Position numbers and translations under genes: made by a program
The notes under the pieces: generated by a model
What the model was told of the DNA's origin: nothing
The model's input: the letters and a program-made list of their open reading frames with translations, nothing else
The model's database searches: none
Shown: one piece after another, positions 1 through 7,706 of the stretch
How the letters are laid out: each line of letters begins with the position of its first letter
Position numbering within the stretch: the first letter of the stretch is position 1
DNA from: Planctomycetota bacterium
Lineage (GTDB): Bacteria; Planctomycetota; JAJSAM01
Direction of reading: 5' to 3'
DNA: 64,000 bases
Assembly: GCA_024274785.1 (NCBI GenBank)
Contig: JAJSAM010000037.1
Span: 55,309-119,308 of the forward strand

Positions 1-1510
1 CGAGGATTCCCCACATCCCGGCGCTGCGGATGCGGTTGTCCTTGTACGGCGCCGTGGGCAGGGATGCCGCCTTGGTGATCTCGATCGGAATCGGGCTCTT
101 CGCCATTTCGCTCAGGTAGGCCAGGCTCTCGTCGAGATCATCGAGCTTCTCTTCCCATTCCTCCTGCTCATCCAGATAGTTGTTGTAGTCCATCTGGATC
201 TTCCCGAGCTTCCAGGCCTCATCGTGCGCAACGGCAAGCTGACGCTCGATGTCTTTCTGAAGCACCTTCAGCTTCTCCACATCGGTAATCAGGGCTCCGC
301 GGCCGGTATGCATCCGGTTGTAGGCCTTGCGATAGTCATCGACCCGCTGCAGCGCGTCCCGGAGATTCCGGTCCGCCTCCAGCATCCGCGGGTGGTTGAC
401 ACCGAGCCCTTCTCCCTGCATGTCCTGAATCGCGACCAGCAACCGATCTCTCTGGCTGAGCAGAATGGCCATCTGCACATCCCCACGATCCCGGATCTCC
501 TCGACGGTGATGCCCTCCGCGGGATTCGCTTCCGGCGCCGCGGGGTCATTCGTCCCGTCTTCAGTCTCGGGCGCCGCGTCCTCCTCACTCTCTGGATCTG
601 CGGCCCCCTCCTCCGCCTCCTTCTTCCGCTCCTCCTCGCGCGCCTTGAACTCGATGGCCAGATTGAGGCGCCGCTCCATGTCCGCAGCCTGGAATTTCAA
701 CTCGGCCACTTTGGTCACGTAGGCCAGGTGCATGGTCATCAGCCCCTCCGGCCCTCCCCATTGAGCCGTCAGACTCTCCATCTTGTCCTTCACCAGCTTG
801 AGTTGCGCGGTGTTGACCACCTTGGCCTGCCGAGCCTCCGCCAGCGGTCTCGTCACCTTGTCCTTCGATCTCTGCCCGGAGATCTCCACGTACGTGGTCA
901 TCACCTCGTGGACCGCGGTCTGGGCCGCCTTCGGGTCCTCGTCCACAAAGGAGATGCTCAGGAGAGAGCCCCTCCGGCCGCGACTGACCACCAGGCGTTC
1001 CTTGAACGTCTCCACCTCCTCGACCGTCTGTCCACGTTCCAGGCTTCTCCAGGCCCGGCCGCTCATGACCTGTTGCACGACCCGATCGCCGGTGATCAAC
1101 GCGGTTTCGTTCTGCAGGTAATCCTCAAAAAGGGCCGGGACGCGTCCCCCGCCCGGATTCCGAATCGTCGGGGCGGTTGGATTGATGAAGATGAGCCCGG
1201 TCGAGCGATAGACATCCTCGGGCAGGATCCAGCCGATGGCCCCACCGGCGGCCAGACCGAGGACTCCGAGAATGAGCGCCCAGCGCATGCGGCCCTGGAG
1301 CGCCCGGCGAAGGACCCCGATCAGGGACTTCTGACCTCCGCTCTGACGACGGCTCGATCCCGGGTGGCCAGGGTAGCCGGGGTAGCCGGGATAGCCGGGA
1401 TAGCCTGGGTAGCCGGGGTAGCCGGGGTAACCGCGCGAGCGGGGACCACTGCCGGACTGGGGGTACTGGCCCCCGTCCTCCTGCCTGACCGGATAGTGGT
1501 TCTCATTCAT
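1..1510 (-). CDS. Wzz/GumC-type polysaccharide chain-length regulator, 3' end cut by window edge
   Basis: The frame opens at ATG 1510 and stays open to base 1, so the C-terminus is missing. The ATG overlaps the stop of the epsI gene (ATGA), showing translational coupling. The N-terminal cytoplasmic stretch contains seven GYP triplets and one GHP (about residues 27-50). A membrane segment follows (WALILGVLGLAAGG), then a periplasmic region rich in coiled coil and Glu/Lys. The reading ends in LPTAPYKDNRIRSAG, the proline-containing linker that precedes the second membrane helix in Wzz/Wzc co-polymerases. The family sets chain length and connects the inner membrane to the exporter. Whether a BY-kinase domain follows cannot be seen. 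Its place in an exosortase operon fits the EPS-associated chain-length protein of such loci. Confidence 0.85.
   Translation of the reverse strand, partial: MNENHYPVRQEDGGQYPQSGSGPRSRGYPGYPGYPGYPGYPGYPGYPGHPGSSRRQSGGQKSLIGVLRRALQGRMRWALILGVLGLAAGGAIGWILPEDVYRSTGLIFINPTAPTIRNPGGGRVPALFEDYLQNETALITGDRVVQQVMSGRAWRSLERGQTVEEVETFKERLVVSRGRRGSLLSISFVDEDPKAAQTAVHEVMTTYVEISGQRSKDKVTRPLAEARQAKVVNTAQLKLVKDKMESLTAQWGGPEGLMTMHLAYVTKVAELKFQAADMERRLNLAIEFKAREEERKKEAEEGAADPESEEDAAPETEDGTNDPAAPEANPAEGITVEEIRDRGDVQMAILLSQRDRLLVAIQDMQGEGLGVNHPRMLEADRNLRDALQRVDDYRKAYNRMHTGRGALITDVEKLKVLQKDIERQLAVAHDEAWKLGKIQMDYNNYLDEQEEWEEKLDDLDESLAYLSEMAKSPIPIEITKAASLPTAPYKDNRIRSAGMWGIL
1361..1432 (-). repeat. Tandem 9-bp repeat encoding (GYP)7-GHP
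   Basis: Eight consecutive 9-bp units, read on the minus strand, encode seven Gly-Tyr-Pro triplets and a final Gly-His-Pro near the N-terminus of the chain-length regulator. Units differ mainly at third codon positions (TAC/TAT, CCC/CCA), so the amino-acid pattern is kept while DNA varies slightly. Short in-frame repeats of this kind can change copy number by slippage. Confidence 0.9.
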
Positions 1511-2211
1511 CGTGACACCTTCGTGCGGACCATTTCAATAACGGGCAGAACCAGGGGAATCAGAGCCTGAAAAGCTGCTTTCCGCTCCGTTTCAGGAATG
1601 GTGTCCATAAACACCAGTTGCACCTGCGCACCGCCGAAGCCCCGCTTCCGCAGGTCCGCGGAGGCGCGACGCAGGCCCTCCGTATCACGCTCGATCAGAC
1701 CATCCGGGCGGATGACGAAGTGGTAGACGATGAGTCGAGCATCACCGTCCAGCCGGCTCCTGGTGAACGTGTACTCAGTCCCGGGGATCTGCAGATCTCC
1801 GATCTTCCAGTCGCGCGGCTCGACGCTCTCTGCGGTCCAGCCGTTCGACGGGTAACAGCTGGGCGGGTGATGCCCGTACAGATCGCGGGCTTCCTTGCAT
1901 TGTATGAACAGCAGGCTCATCGAGTTCCCGGTGGCCACGTGCAGGTACCGCCGCGACAGCGCCACGTTGGGCTTCAGAAGCGCGATGGCCGGACGGGGGA
2001 GCTCCTGCTCCGTTCCGATCCACCCCTCGATGTTGAGCGGGATCTTCGCCGCCTCCTCGCGGATCGCCTGGTGGTATGGCGCGGCGTCCGTGGCCGGCAA
2101 ATGCCCCGTCACCCATTCGATGTAGATGCCGCCGAGGAGCAGCATACTGATCAAGGGGGCCACGAACCATCGCAACCTCCCCGCGACCTTGACGTTCGTC
2201 TCAGGTTCCAT
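1507..2211 (-). CDS. epsI: EpsI-family exosortase-associated protein (DUF3485)
   Basis: A 234-residue protein with one N-terminal membrane segment (residues about 14-31, FVAPLISMLLLGGIYIEW) and a periplasmic domain. The domain contains the EpsI signature around the conserved Cys: GHHPPSCYPSNGW at about residues 113-125. EpsI proteins are encoded beside, or fused to, exosortases in EPS loci; their exact biochemical role is not settled. Here the start overlaps the 3' end of the exosortase gene by 11 bases, and the stop overlaps the next gene's ATG. Length and motif are typical of the family. Confidence 0.88.
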   Translation of the reverse strand: MEPETNVKVAGRLRWFVAPLISMLLLGGIYIEWVTGHLPATDAAPYHQAIREEAAKIPLNIEGWIGTEQELPRPAIALLKPNVALSRRYLHVATGNSMSLLFIQCKEARDLYGHHPPSCYPSNGWTAESVEPRDWKIGDLQIPGTEYTFTRSRLDGDARLIVYHFVIRPDGLIERDTEGLRRASADLRKRGFGGAQVQLVFMDTIPETERKAAFQALIPLVLPVIEMVRTKVSR

Positions 2212-3097
2212 AGGCCAGCGAGTACCTGTACACGGGGATCAGCGCCCAGCGCATGAGCCTGACGATCCCGAGAAGAATGAGAAACGCCAGCGGCAGCATG
2301 ACCCATCCGCTGATGTCGTGAAATGTCTCGGCGGTCTCCACGCTGGTGTTCCCGAACATCCAGATCGTCGGCACCAGGCGGATCACATTGCAGACAATGG
2401 CCGAGATCGGGCTGGCGATCAGGATGATGATCCGGACGAACTCCCGCAGCGGAGTGCCGTAGGCGAAGACGTAGGACACGAGAACGAGCGCGAAAACCAT
2501 GCGCAGGCCGTTGCAGGCCTCGGCGATCATCACCTCCACGCCGTTGATGGTGATGACACTGCCCGCGAGAGTCGTGTCGATCCAGAAGACCTCGAGGACC
2601 TGATGCGTGATCTGGGCCGTGATCCGTTGCATGGGCATTGCGATTTCCTGCCGCACCATGCCCGGCACCGGAACGAGGAACACCAGCACGGCGAACGCGG
2701 GAAGGAATCGCTTCAGGACATCGGTGCCGGCAATGGAAAGAAAACAGCCGACCACCACGAGAATCGCTCCAAAATGCCAGACCGATTGCCAGAGCCTGAA
2801 GTCCCCCATGGCGAACAGGAGCCAGCCGAGCGCGATGATGACCGGACCGACCAGGGTGGAATTGCGCGTGCAATACCGCAACCGTTGGCGCCGGATATAC
2901 ACGAGCCAGACAAACACGATGGGGACCAGCAGGATGTGGCTCGACTCTTCGTCCTGCATCGCAATCTTCCCGATGTCGGACCAGGCCGGCCAGGTCACCG
3001 CCAGACCCGCCAGGGTCAGCAGGATTCCGACGACCACATGCCGCATGGCCCAACCCCGGCGACTCATCGCCATTGGTAGTGCGGAGAAGTTTCTCAT
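2201..3097 (-). CDS. Exosortase (first copy)
   Basis: A polytopic membrane protein of 298 residues with about eight hydrophobic helices. The three exosortase catalytic residues are present: Cys195 in EACNGLRM, Arg240 in NVIRLVP and His260 in TFHDISGW. Exosortases are membrane cysteine transpeptidase-like enzymes that recognise PEP-CTERM-type C-terminal signals and process proteins for the EPS matrix. The start at 3097 is chosen because ATG overlaps the previous stop (ATGA) and GAAGGGGAGGGG lies just upstream; a longer frame to 3202 lacks such support. With the VPLPA-type substrate encoded at 7707-8669, this copy or the second one (30696-31625) may be the matching enzyme. Subfamily was not assigned. 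Confidence 0.92.
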   Translation of the reverse strand: MRNFSALPMAMSRRGWAMRHVVVGILLTLAGLAVTWPAWSDIGKIAMQDEESSHILLVPIVFVWLVYIRRQRLRYCTRNSTLVGPVIIALGWLLFAMGDFRLWQSVWHFGAILVVVGCFLSIAGTDVLKRFLPAFAVLVFLVPVPGMVRQEIAMPMQRITAQITHQVLEVFWIDTTLAGSVITINGVEVMIAEACNGLRMVFALVLVSYVFAYGTPLREFVRIIILIASPISAIVCNVIRLVPTIWMFGNTSVETAETFHDISGWVMLPLAFLILLGIVRLMRWALIPVYRYSLAYGT

Positions 3098-4044
3098 CCC
3101 CTCCCCTTCTTCACATGGCCGGCTCGCGGTCTGCTGCCGGCGGGTGCGGTGACGATCTTCTCGATGACGACCTCGCCCTTGCGGATCCGGCCACCGGCGC
3201 ACACGACGGAACGTACCGCGACGCTGCTCGGATCGAGTACCGCCCCCCTCAGCACCACGGAGTCATGGACCTGGGCACTGTCATCGACGCGTCCCCCGTC
3301 TTCGATGATCGAGAAGCGCGATTGCCAGACTTCCTCGTAAGGATCCGCAGCGCGAGAACCGGCGCCCGCGAGGAGGCGGCAGCGTTCCCGCAGGGCCATG
3401 ATGTAGGCTTCGGCTGTCCGCAGAGGGAGGCTCACCGGGTGTTCGGCACGGGCCACGTGCACCCCGAATCTCTCGGCGATGCCGGCGAGTGCCTGCTCCT
3501 TCAGGTCGAAGAAACCCACCTCCGGGACCTCTCGCAGGGTCCCGCAACGAACCAGCATGACCGATACCGGTGTACCGTCCACTGGAGCAACGAGCGCGAC
3601 GCCGGCATCCGCCTCGGCGATCAATCTGTACTGGGATGCCAGCCCAATGAAATTGAGTTGGGTTGCGTTGGCGATGAGCAGTACGTCGTCATCTCCATAC
3701 CCGCGCGCCAGATCCGCAAGCACTCCGGCCGTGCCGCGGTAGGCGAACGGGTCCCTGAGTACCTGGAACTCGATGCAGGCGGCGTGTTCAGGCGTCCCCG
3801 GGGTCCGGCTTTCCTGATCCACGAGCAACCGAACCGGAAAAGGATCGCTCCCCAACACGCCGGAAAGCTCTTCCGCCTGGTGGCACCAGTCCTCGAGGAC
3901 GGATATTCCCCCGATCAGGGGGAGATCGAGGACCGGCCGGTCGATCGCCCCGGTGAATTCCGTCAGCCTCCCCGATCCGGCCAGGAGCACAAGAGCACTC
4001 GGAGTCCGCCTCGCACCGCGGTGGTGGTCATCATGGAGTCGCAT
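3094..4044 (-). CDS. Degenerate sugar nucleotidyltransferase-like protein with hexapeptide tail
   Basis: Fold and layout resemble NDP-sugar pyrophosphorylases: a Rossmann-like N-terminal domain beginning ALVLLAGSGRL, a central YRGTAGVLADL matching the usual GTAGAL box, and C-terminal hexapeptide-like turns (VDDSAQVHDSVVLRGAV). The signature GxGTRLxPLT and the metal-binding Asp of the NGD motif are not present (the latter reads IANATQL), so classical nucleotidyl transfer is doubtful. It may be a pseudoenzyme or bind a different ligand. It sits between the NusG-like gene and the exosortase, overlapping the latter by ATGA. The start is uncertain: ATG 4044 leaves a normal-length leader before the fold; the frame extends to 4128. 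Confidence 0.7.
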   Translation of the reverse strand: MRLHDDHHRGARRTPSALVLLAGSGRLTEFTGAIDRPVLDLPLIGGISVLEDWCHQAEELSGVLGSDPFPVRLLVDQESRTPGTPEHAACIEFQVLRDPFAYRGTAGVLADLARGYGDDDVLLIANATQLNFIGLASQYRLIAEADAGVALVAPVDGTPVSVMLVRCGTLREVPEVGFFDLKEQALAGIAERFGVHVARAEHPVSLPLRTAEAYIMALRERCRLLAGAGSRAADPYEEVWQSRFSIIEDGGRVDDSAQVHDSVVLRGAVLDPSSVAVRSVVCAGGRIRKGEVVIEKIVTAPAGSRPRAGHVKKGRG

Positions 4045-4164
4045 GTCTGGTTCCGGTGACTGAGCCACTTCTTTTCGGTCCCCCCGGCACGCGATGCCTG
4101 GGCTCCGCCTCTCTCGGCTGCAGGGCACATCCTGCCGCCGTTCCTCACTTCAGACATTTTGTAC

Positions 4165-4188
4165 GGCGCGCCCGACGTTCCGGCGCGC
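4165..4188 (-). promoter_or_regulatory. GC-rich hairpin downstream of the NusG-like gene
   Basis: On the minus-strand transcript, GCGCGCC and GGCGCGC pair over 7 bp around a 9-base loop, three bases after the stop of the antiterminator gene. No U-tract follows, so it is a poor intrinsic terminator. It might be an attenuator or RNA signal for the NusG-like protein, or only GC-rich spacer. Confidence 0.3.
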
Positions 4189-4190
4189 TG

Positions 4191-4742
4191 CTAATCCAGG
4201 GTCATGAGCAGGGATTCTTCGATCTCGAGGCTCATCGCACTGCCGAGCATCTCGACCTGCAGAACCAGCCGGGCATCACGAGTTCGTCGATTAACCAGTC
4301 CCTCGAGCCCCCGAAACGGCCCGGAGAGTACGATCACCCGCGTCCCCTCGCGAAGCCTCGGGCACGGAACGAGGGGGGCATCTCCGCAAAGCGCACGATC
4401 AACATTGCGCAGTTCCCACTCGAGGCGATCCTGTTCCTCGACGCGAATCAGATTGGCCACCCGACTTGTCCGGTCCGCCGCGAAGGCGTCGTCCACCGAG
4501 CCCCAGAGGAACGCATACCCCGGAAACAGGGGACGCTCGACCAGAACCTTCCTCTGACCGTGGTAGGTGACTTCCCGGTGGAGTGGTACGTAGCAGTCGA
4601 TCCCCATCCCCTCCAGCATCCCGGAGAGGATCTTTTCCTGGCGACTCTTCACATGCAGAACGTGCCAGAACTCTTCCCCGGATCTCTTTCGTTGATCCAG
4701 GAAGCCCGGCTCGACCTCAGTCGCCTGACAGACCCTGCTCAT
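4191..4742 (-). CDS. NusG paralogue (RfaH/LoaP/UpxY-like antiterminator)
   Basis: A 183-residue protein with a NusG N-terminal domain (FWHVLHVKSRQEKILSGML, LFPGYAFLW) and a C-terminal KOW motif (GTRVIVLSGPFRGLEGLV). The PLFPGYAF element is typical of the NGN domain. Specialised NusG paralogues bind elongating RNA polymerase and let it read through long polysaccharide operons. It is the first gene of the left operon, which fits. The start at 4742 is favoured by GGGAGG eight bases upstream; the frame extends to 4790 without a better site. The main housekeeping nusG would be elsewhere with secE/rplK. Confidence 0.87.
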   Translation of the reverse strand: MSRVCQATEVEPGFLDQRKRSGEEFWHVLHVKSRQEKILSGMLEGMGIDCYVPLHREVTYHGQRKVLVERPLFPGYAFLWGSVDDAFAADRTSRVANLIRVEEQDRLEWELRNVDRALCGDAPLVPCPRLREGTRVIVLSGPFRGLEGLVNRRTRDARLVLQVEMLGSAMSLEIEESLLMTLD

Positions 4743-5453
4743 ACACCATCCTCCCGGCGCGTTGCCACGCCAGGGAGCCCCGTTGGACAACGTCCCTCAC
4801 CCAGCACCTCGTGTGCCACGTGAAGACAGCCCGTGCTTCCCTGCCCGCCACCGCCGGGTGCAGGCTGCGTCCCGGCGAATGCCTGAATACTCTTCGACAG
4901 CGCTCGTCCCGGAGTTGATCCATTTCCATCCGCGCTCCCGCCGAGACAGCAGTGCCCGGGCATGATTCGGCTCGTCACAGGGGAACCCCCGGCAGCTTCG
5001 GCAGAGCGCACTCCGGAGGGCGTGCCATCTGTGGAAAGTGATACCAGATCAGATCTTAGGTTGCGCGGGATTTACAGAAGTCCGCATGTTCGCTCCCCCT
5101 TCCGGCTCATCTTCGCAAGCGACGGGGGCAGAGCACCGGAAGATCGACAGTCGCGATTTCCGCTGCCGGACGGCGAGCCGGCAACCGGCGCAGCCCGCTA
5201 CGTCGGAAGTCCGGAATCTCTCTGGACTCCGGTGCAGGTCGTTGCTGTCGAGCATCCGTCGATTCACCGCATTTGCATTTCAGCACGCACCTGCGTTGGT
5301 AAATCTGAACACCCCGGGAAGCTCACCATTGACACCGGGCGTTCAAGAGAATAGACATGGGGGCGAAGGGGCTTGGGCGGTTCCAGGGGAACACCTGCGT
5401 CTCGACGTGCAAGGGGAAGTTGCCTCCGGGCAGCTCGCAATCGAGAGAGTGTG
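4743..5453. other. 711-bp divergent intergenic region
   Basis: No convincing coding sequence is seen. Short frames on both strands lack family resemblance and ribosome sites. The region must hold the promoters for the left exosortase operon (minus) and the sigma-factor gene (plus). Only one sigma-70-like candidate stood out (see 5329-5357). The length would allow a long leader for the antiterminator operon. Confidence 0.6.
5329..5357 (+). promoter_or_regulatory. Candidate sigma-70-type promoter upstream of the first sigma gene
   Basis: TTGACA (5329-5334) is a perfect -35 box; 17 bases later TAGACA (5352-5357) is a poor -10 box (3 of 6). It lies about 100 bases before the start codon at 5454. 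Confidence 0.3.
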
Positions 5454-6005
5454 ATGCTGAAGGAACTCTGTGATCACCGAGGGTTCGAAGAGATCCGACG
5501 TCGCCTTATCCTGATCGGCAATTTCAAGTACCGCGTGCGAGATTGCGACGCGGAAGATATTGCGCAGACAGCACTTACGGCCTACTGCGAGCACCGCGAA
5601 CGCTATCGCGATCAGGAGAACCAGATGGCGATCCTGGTGGGGATCTTCCAGAAGAAGTGCCTCGAATACATCGACCACGCCTGCAAGACAACGCGGAGAC
5701 TTCAACAGATCGCAAGACACTGCGCGCCGGATCGTGACTCGCCTTTCAAACCGGAACGGGGCGGCACCACACGTCCGGTCATCGATCAGGTCATCCGTCG
5801 AGAAGATGCCGGCAGGATCGCGGACGCCCTCGGGGAGCTGAAGCCCCAGGTGCGCGAACTCTTCGAGTTGCTGGTCGAGGAGGGTGTTGGACGTCGCGGA
5901 TTGATCGAGCGCTATTCCCTCAAACCCGACACTCTGGACTCGCGCATCCGTGCCGCCCGCCTCGAACTGCGCACTCGGTTGAAGGCGAAGGGCATCTGCA
6001 TTTAG
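5454..6005 (+). CDS. ECF-type RNA polymerase sigma factor, copy 1
   Basis: A 183-residue protein with a sigma-70 region-2-like segment (RDCDAEDIAQTALTAYCEH, FQKKCLEYID) and a C-terminal region-4-like helix-turn-helix (LKPDTLDSRIRAARLELR). It is clearly paralogous to the next gene: both share Y/FKY-x5-D-A-x-D, (V/I)F-x-KKCLE-(Y/L)ID and (N/D)TxDSR. Start ATG 5454 is preceded by GAGAGAG; the frame opens further upstream at 5373 without better support. ECF sigma factors direct polymerase to small regulons and are usually held by a membrane anti-sigma factor. A candidate anti-sigma is encoded at 7182. The likely target, the neighbouring sorted protein, is inferred from position only. Confidence 0.78.
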   Translation: MLKELCDHRGFEEIRRRLILIGNFKYRVRDCDAEDIAQTALTAYCEHRERYRDQENQMAILVGIFQKKCLEYIDHACKTTRRLQQIARHCAPDRDSPFKPERGGTTRPVIDQVIRREDAGRIADALGELKPQVRELFELLVEEGVGRRGLIERYSLKPDTLDSRIRAARLELRTRLKAKGICI

Positions 6006-6481
6006 GGCCCGCGCAAGAATAACTTCGGGACTCGAGGGCCTCTGCATCCCCTTGAGCTGCGTTGCTCGTCGGTTGAAACCAGTATGGGCGCCCTCCTCGC
6101 GCCTTGCTGGAGCGGGCGCAGCGGCGCTCTCGGTGCAACGGTCGCACTTGTTTCCGGACGAGCCCTCGGCAGGCGGGCGGACGCCTGCCCCGTCGGGGTG
6201 GATGTTATCCCGGCAGCCTGCGGGCCCGTTCCGCCCCCACCGGCCCCACCGCACTCCCCAGGAGCCGGCCGCACGTCCAGAATTTTGAACCACGGGTGAA
6301 TCCGATACACCTCGAGGCGGATCTCTTTCATTCCGTACAGATAGGACCATGCGCTAAATATCTTTCCTGGCGGCAATTAGAACAGATAGCAATCCACCGC
6401 CGATCGCGGCACGCCCCTTGCTCTGGTTCCTGCCGACACCAAGCGGGGACACGACGCGGTCCCGCGGGTCAGGAAGGAGAG
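6006..6481. other. 476-bp spacer between the two sigma genes
   Basis: No gene with recognisable homology. Short overlapping frames have no ribosome site or family match. The segment 6350-6400 is locally more AT-rich and could hold a promoter for the second sigma gene, but no clear -35/-10 pair was identified. Confidence 0.5.
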
Positions 6482-7036
6482 TTGGCCATTACGGGTTCCG
6501 CAGAACCAGCCGCCGTTTCGGAGCTTCGCGAAAAGCTCGTCACGATTGCCCGCTACAAGTACGGGCTGCAGAGGACCGACGCCCAGGATGCATTCCAGGA
6601 CGCCGTTCTCACGTGGATGGAGGTCGCCGAACGCTATTCCGGAGAACAGGAACCCCTGAGGGTATTCCTCGGCGTCTTCCATAAGAAGTGTCTCGAACTC
6701 ATCGACCGGCATTCCCGGGAGCGCCGGAAACTCCAGAAACCAGGCAAGCTGCCCGAGGCTCCGAACGGACGCCGCCTTGGCAGTGCGCTGTGCGGAAGCG
6801 AGCCGAGCACGCTCGCCACCATCGTGCAGCGTGAGGAGGGCCAGCAGATCCTGCAGGCCTTGTCACATCTCAGCCCCGAGGCCCGCGAGGTATTCCGCCT
6901 GCTGGCCGAAGAGGACGTGCCGCGCCAGGAACTGATCGAGCTGCTCAACCTGAACGCGAACACGGTCGACTCGCGGCTGAGGAAATTCCGCAAGGAACTC
7001 CGGAACGTCCTCAAGAAACTCGGCGTCTACGTATGA
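6482..7036 (+). CDS. ECF-type RNA polymerase sigma factor, copy 2 (TTG start)
   Basis: A 184-residue paralogue of the preceding sigma factor, aligned end to end with it. Region 2 is represented by YKYGLQRTDAQDAFQDAVL and VFHKKCLELIDRHSRE; region 4 by PRQELIELLNLNANTVDSRL. No ATG lies at the right place. TTG 6482 follows AGGAAGGAG directly and gives the same length as copy 1, so it is preferred over the long upstream frame. It probably acts with the anti-sigma-like protein encoded 145 bases downstream. Which copy that protein controls is unknown. Confidence 0.78.
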   Translation: MAITGSAEPAAVSELREKLVTIARYKYGLQRTDAQDAFQDAVLTWMEVAERYSGEQEPLRVFLGVFHKKCLELIDRHSRERRKLQKPGKLPEAPNGRRLGSALCGSEPSTLATIVQREEGQQILQALSHLSPEAREVFRLLAEEDVPRQELIELLNLNANTVDSRLRKFRKELRNVLKKLGVYV

Positions 7037-7181
7037 GCCGGAAAAATATCCACTATCTTGCCAAAGCTTTCGGTCATTCGGCGAATACTAGGTTGAGAGT
7101 AGCGTTTTGCAGGCCACTCATTGATGAGACACCTGGAGAGCCGCGGAGCGAAGGGCGATCCGTCGCGCGCTCCGAGCAGCC

Positions 7182-7706
7182 ATGGAACACGAGCACTCCA
7201 GCACCGGGGACTGCACGAATCCTGCGAGGGGGCGACTCCTGCTCGATTATGCGCTCAAGACCCTCGACGAGGACGAGAACACCAGTTTCGAGGCACATCT
7301 GCTCGAATGCGATGTCTGCTATGCGAACTTCACGGCCGTCGTGCGCACGAGCAGCTACCTCAGCCAATTGGTGCATGCGGCGCCCGAGCGCCTGCCCCCC
7401 GCGATCAGGTTCCTGCGCGAGAAGGACGCTTCGAACCGCTTCGGCCGCGTTCTCTTCGCCCTTGCCCTGCTCGCCATCGGTTTCCTCGTCGGCTTGCTCG
7501 TGGCGAGAGCATCGAGCGCGGGAACTCTCCCGGACATCGGCCGTCTTGTCGAGCGGACCACGCGCACTGCCGAGGACTCTCTCGAAAAGGTTCCGAATTT
7601 CGGCAAAGTTTCAGGCCGATTCCCCAATACCAATGTAGCTGAGGGTGGCGGCGTGCCATGTGCGCTCGCCGCCCGCTGGAAGACGACAACCGAAAGGTGG
7701 ACCTGA
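7182..7706 (+). CDS. Zinc-finger anti-sigma-like membrane protein
   Basis: A 174-residue protein. The N-terminal part has the zf-HC2/anti-sigma pattern (EAHLLECDVCYANF, residues about 37-50, H-x3-C-x2-C). One membrane helix follows (VLFALALLAIGFLVGLLVA, about 88-106) and then a short outer tail of about 65 residues. This is the layout of anti-sigma factors that hold ECF sigmas at the inner membrane. It follows two sigma genes and ends directly against the ATG of the sorted-protein gene, so the two are co-transcribed. The tail has no recognisable sensor domain. Confidence 0.72.
   Translation: MEHEHSSTGDCTNPARGRLLLDYALKTLDEDENTSFEAHLLECDVCYANFTAVVRTSSYLSQLVHAAPERLPPAIRFLREKDASNRFGRVLFALALLAIGFLVGLLVARASSAGTLPDIGRLVERTTRTAEDSLEKVPNFGKVSGRFPNTNVAEGGGVPCALAARWKTTTERWT

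Noticed and set aside
1361..1432. CRISPR-like or mobile repeat
   Set aside because: Units are 9 bp, in frame, without spacers, and encode a peptide repeat inside a gene.
224..1570. Long plus-strand open frame of 448 codons at the left end
   Set aside because: It is antisense to the chain-length regulator, whose minus-strand frame shows family motifs, a GYP repeat and coupling to epsI. The plus-strand product is low-complexity and matches nothing.
2126..3079. Plus-strand frame of 317 codons opposite the first exosortase
   Set aside because: The minus-strand exosortase has all catalytic residues and coupled neighbours; the plus product is charged and repetitive.
4743..5453. Small ORFs in the divergent gap (for example 4739-5011 minus and 5038-5454 plus)
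   Set aside because: No ribosome sites, no family resemblance, and composition like non-coding high-GC sequence.
7121..7642. Alternative reading frame across the anti-sigma gene
   Set aside because: The product is Arg/Pro-rich without motifs, while the frame at 7182 has the zinc-finger and membrane helix.
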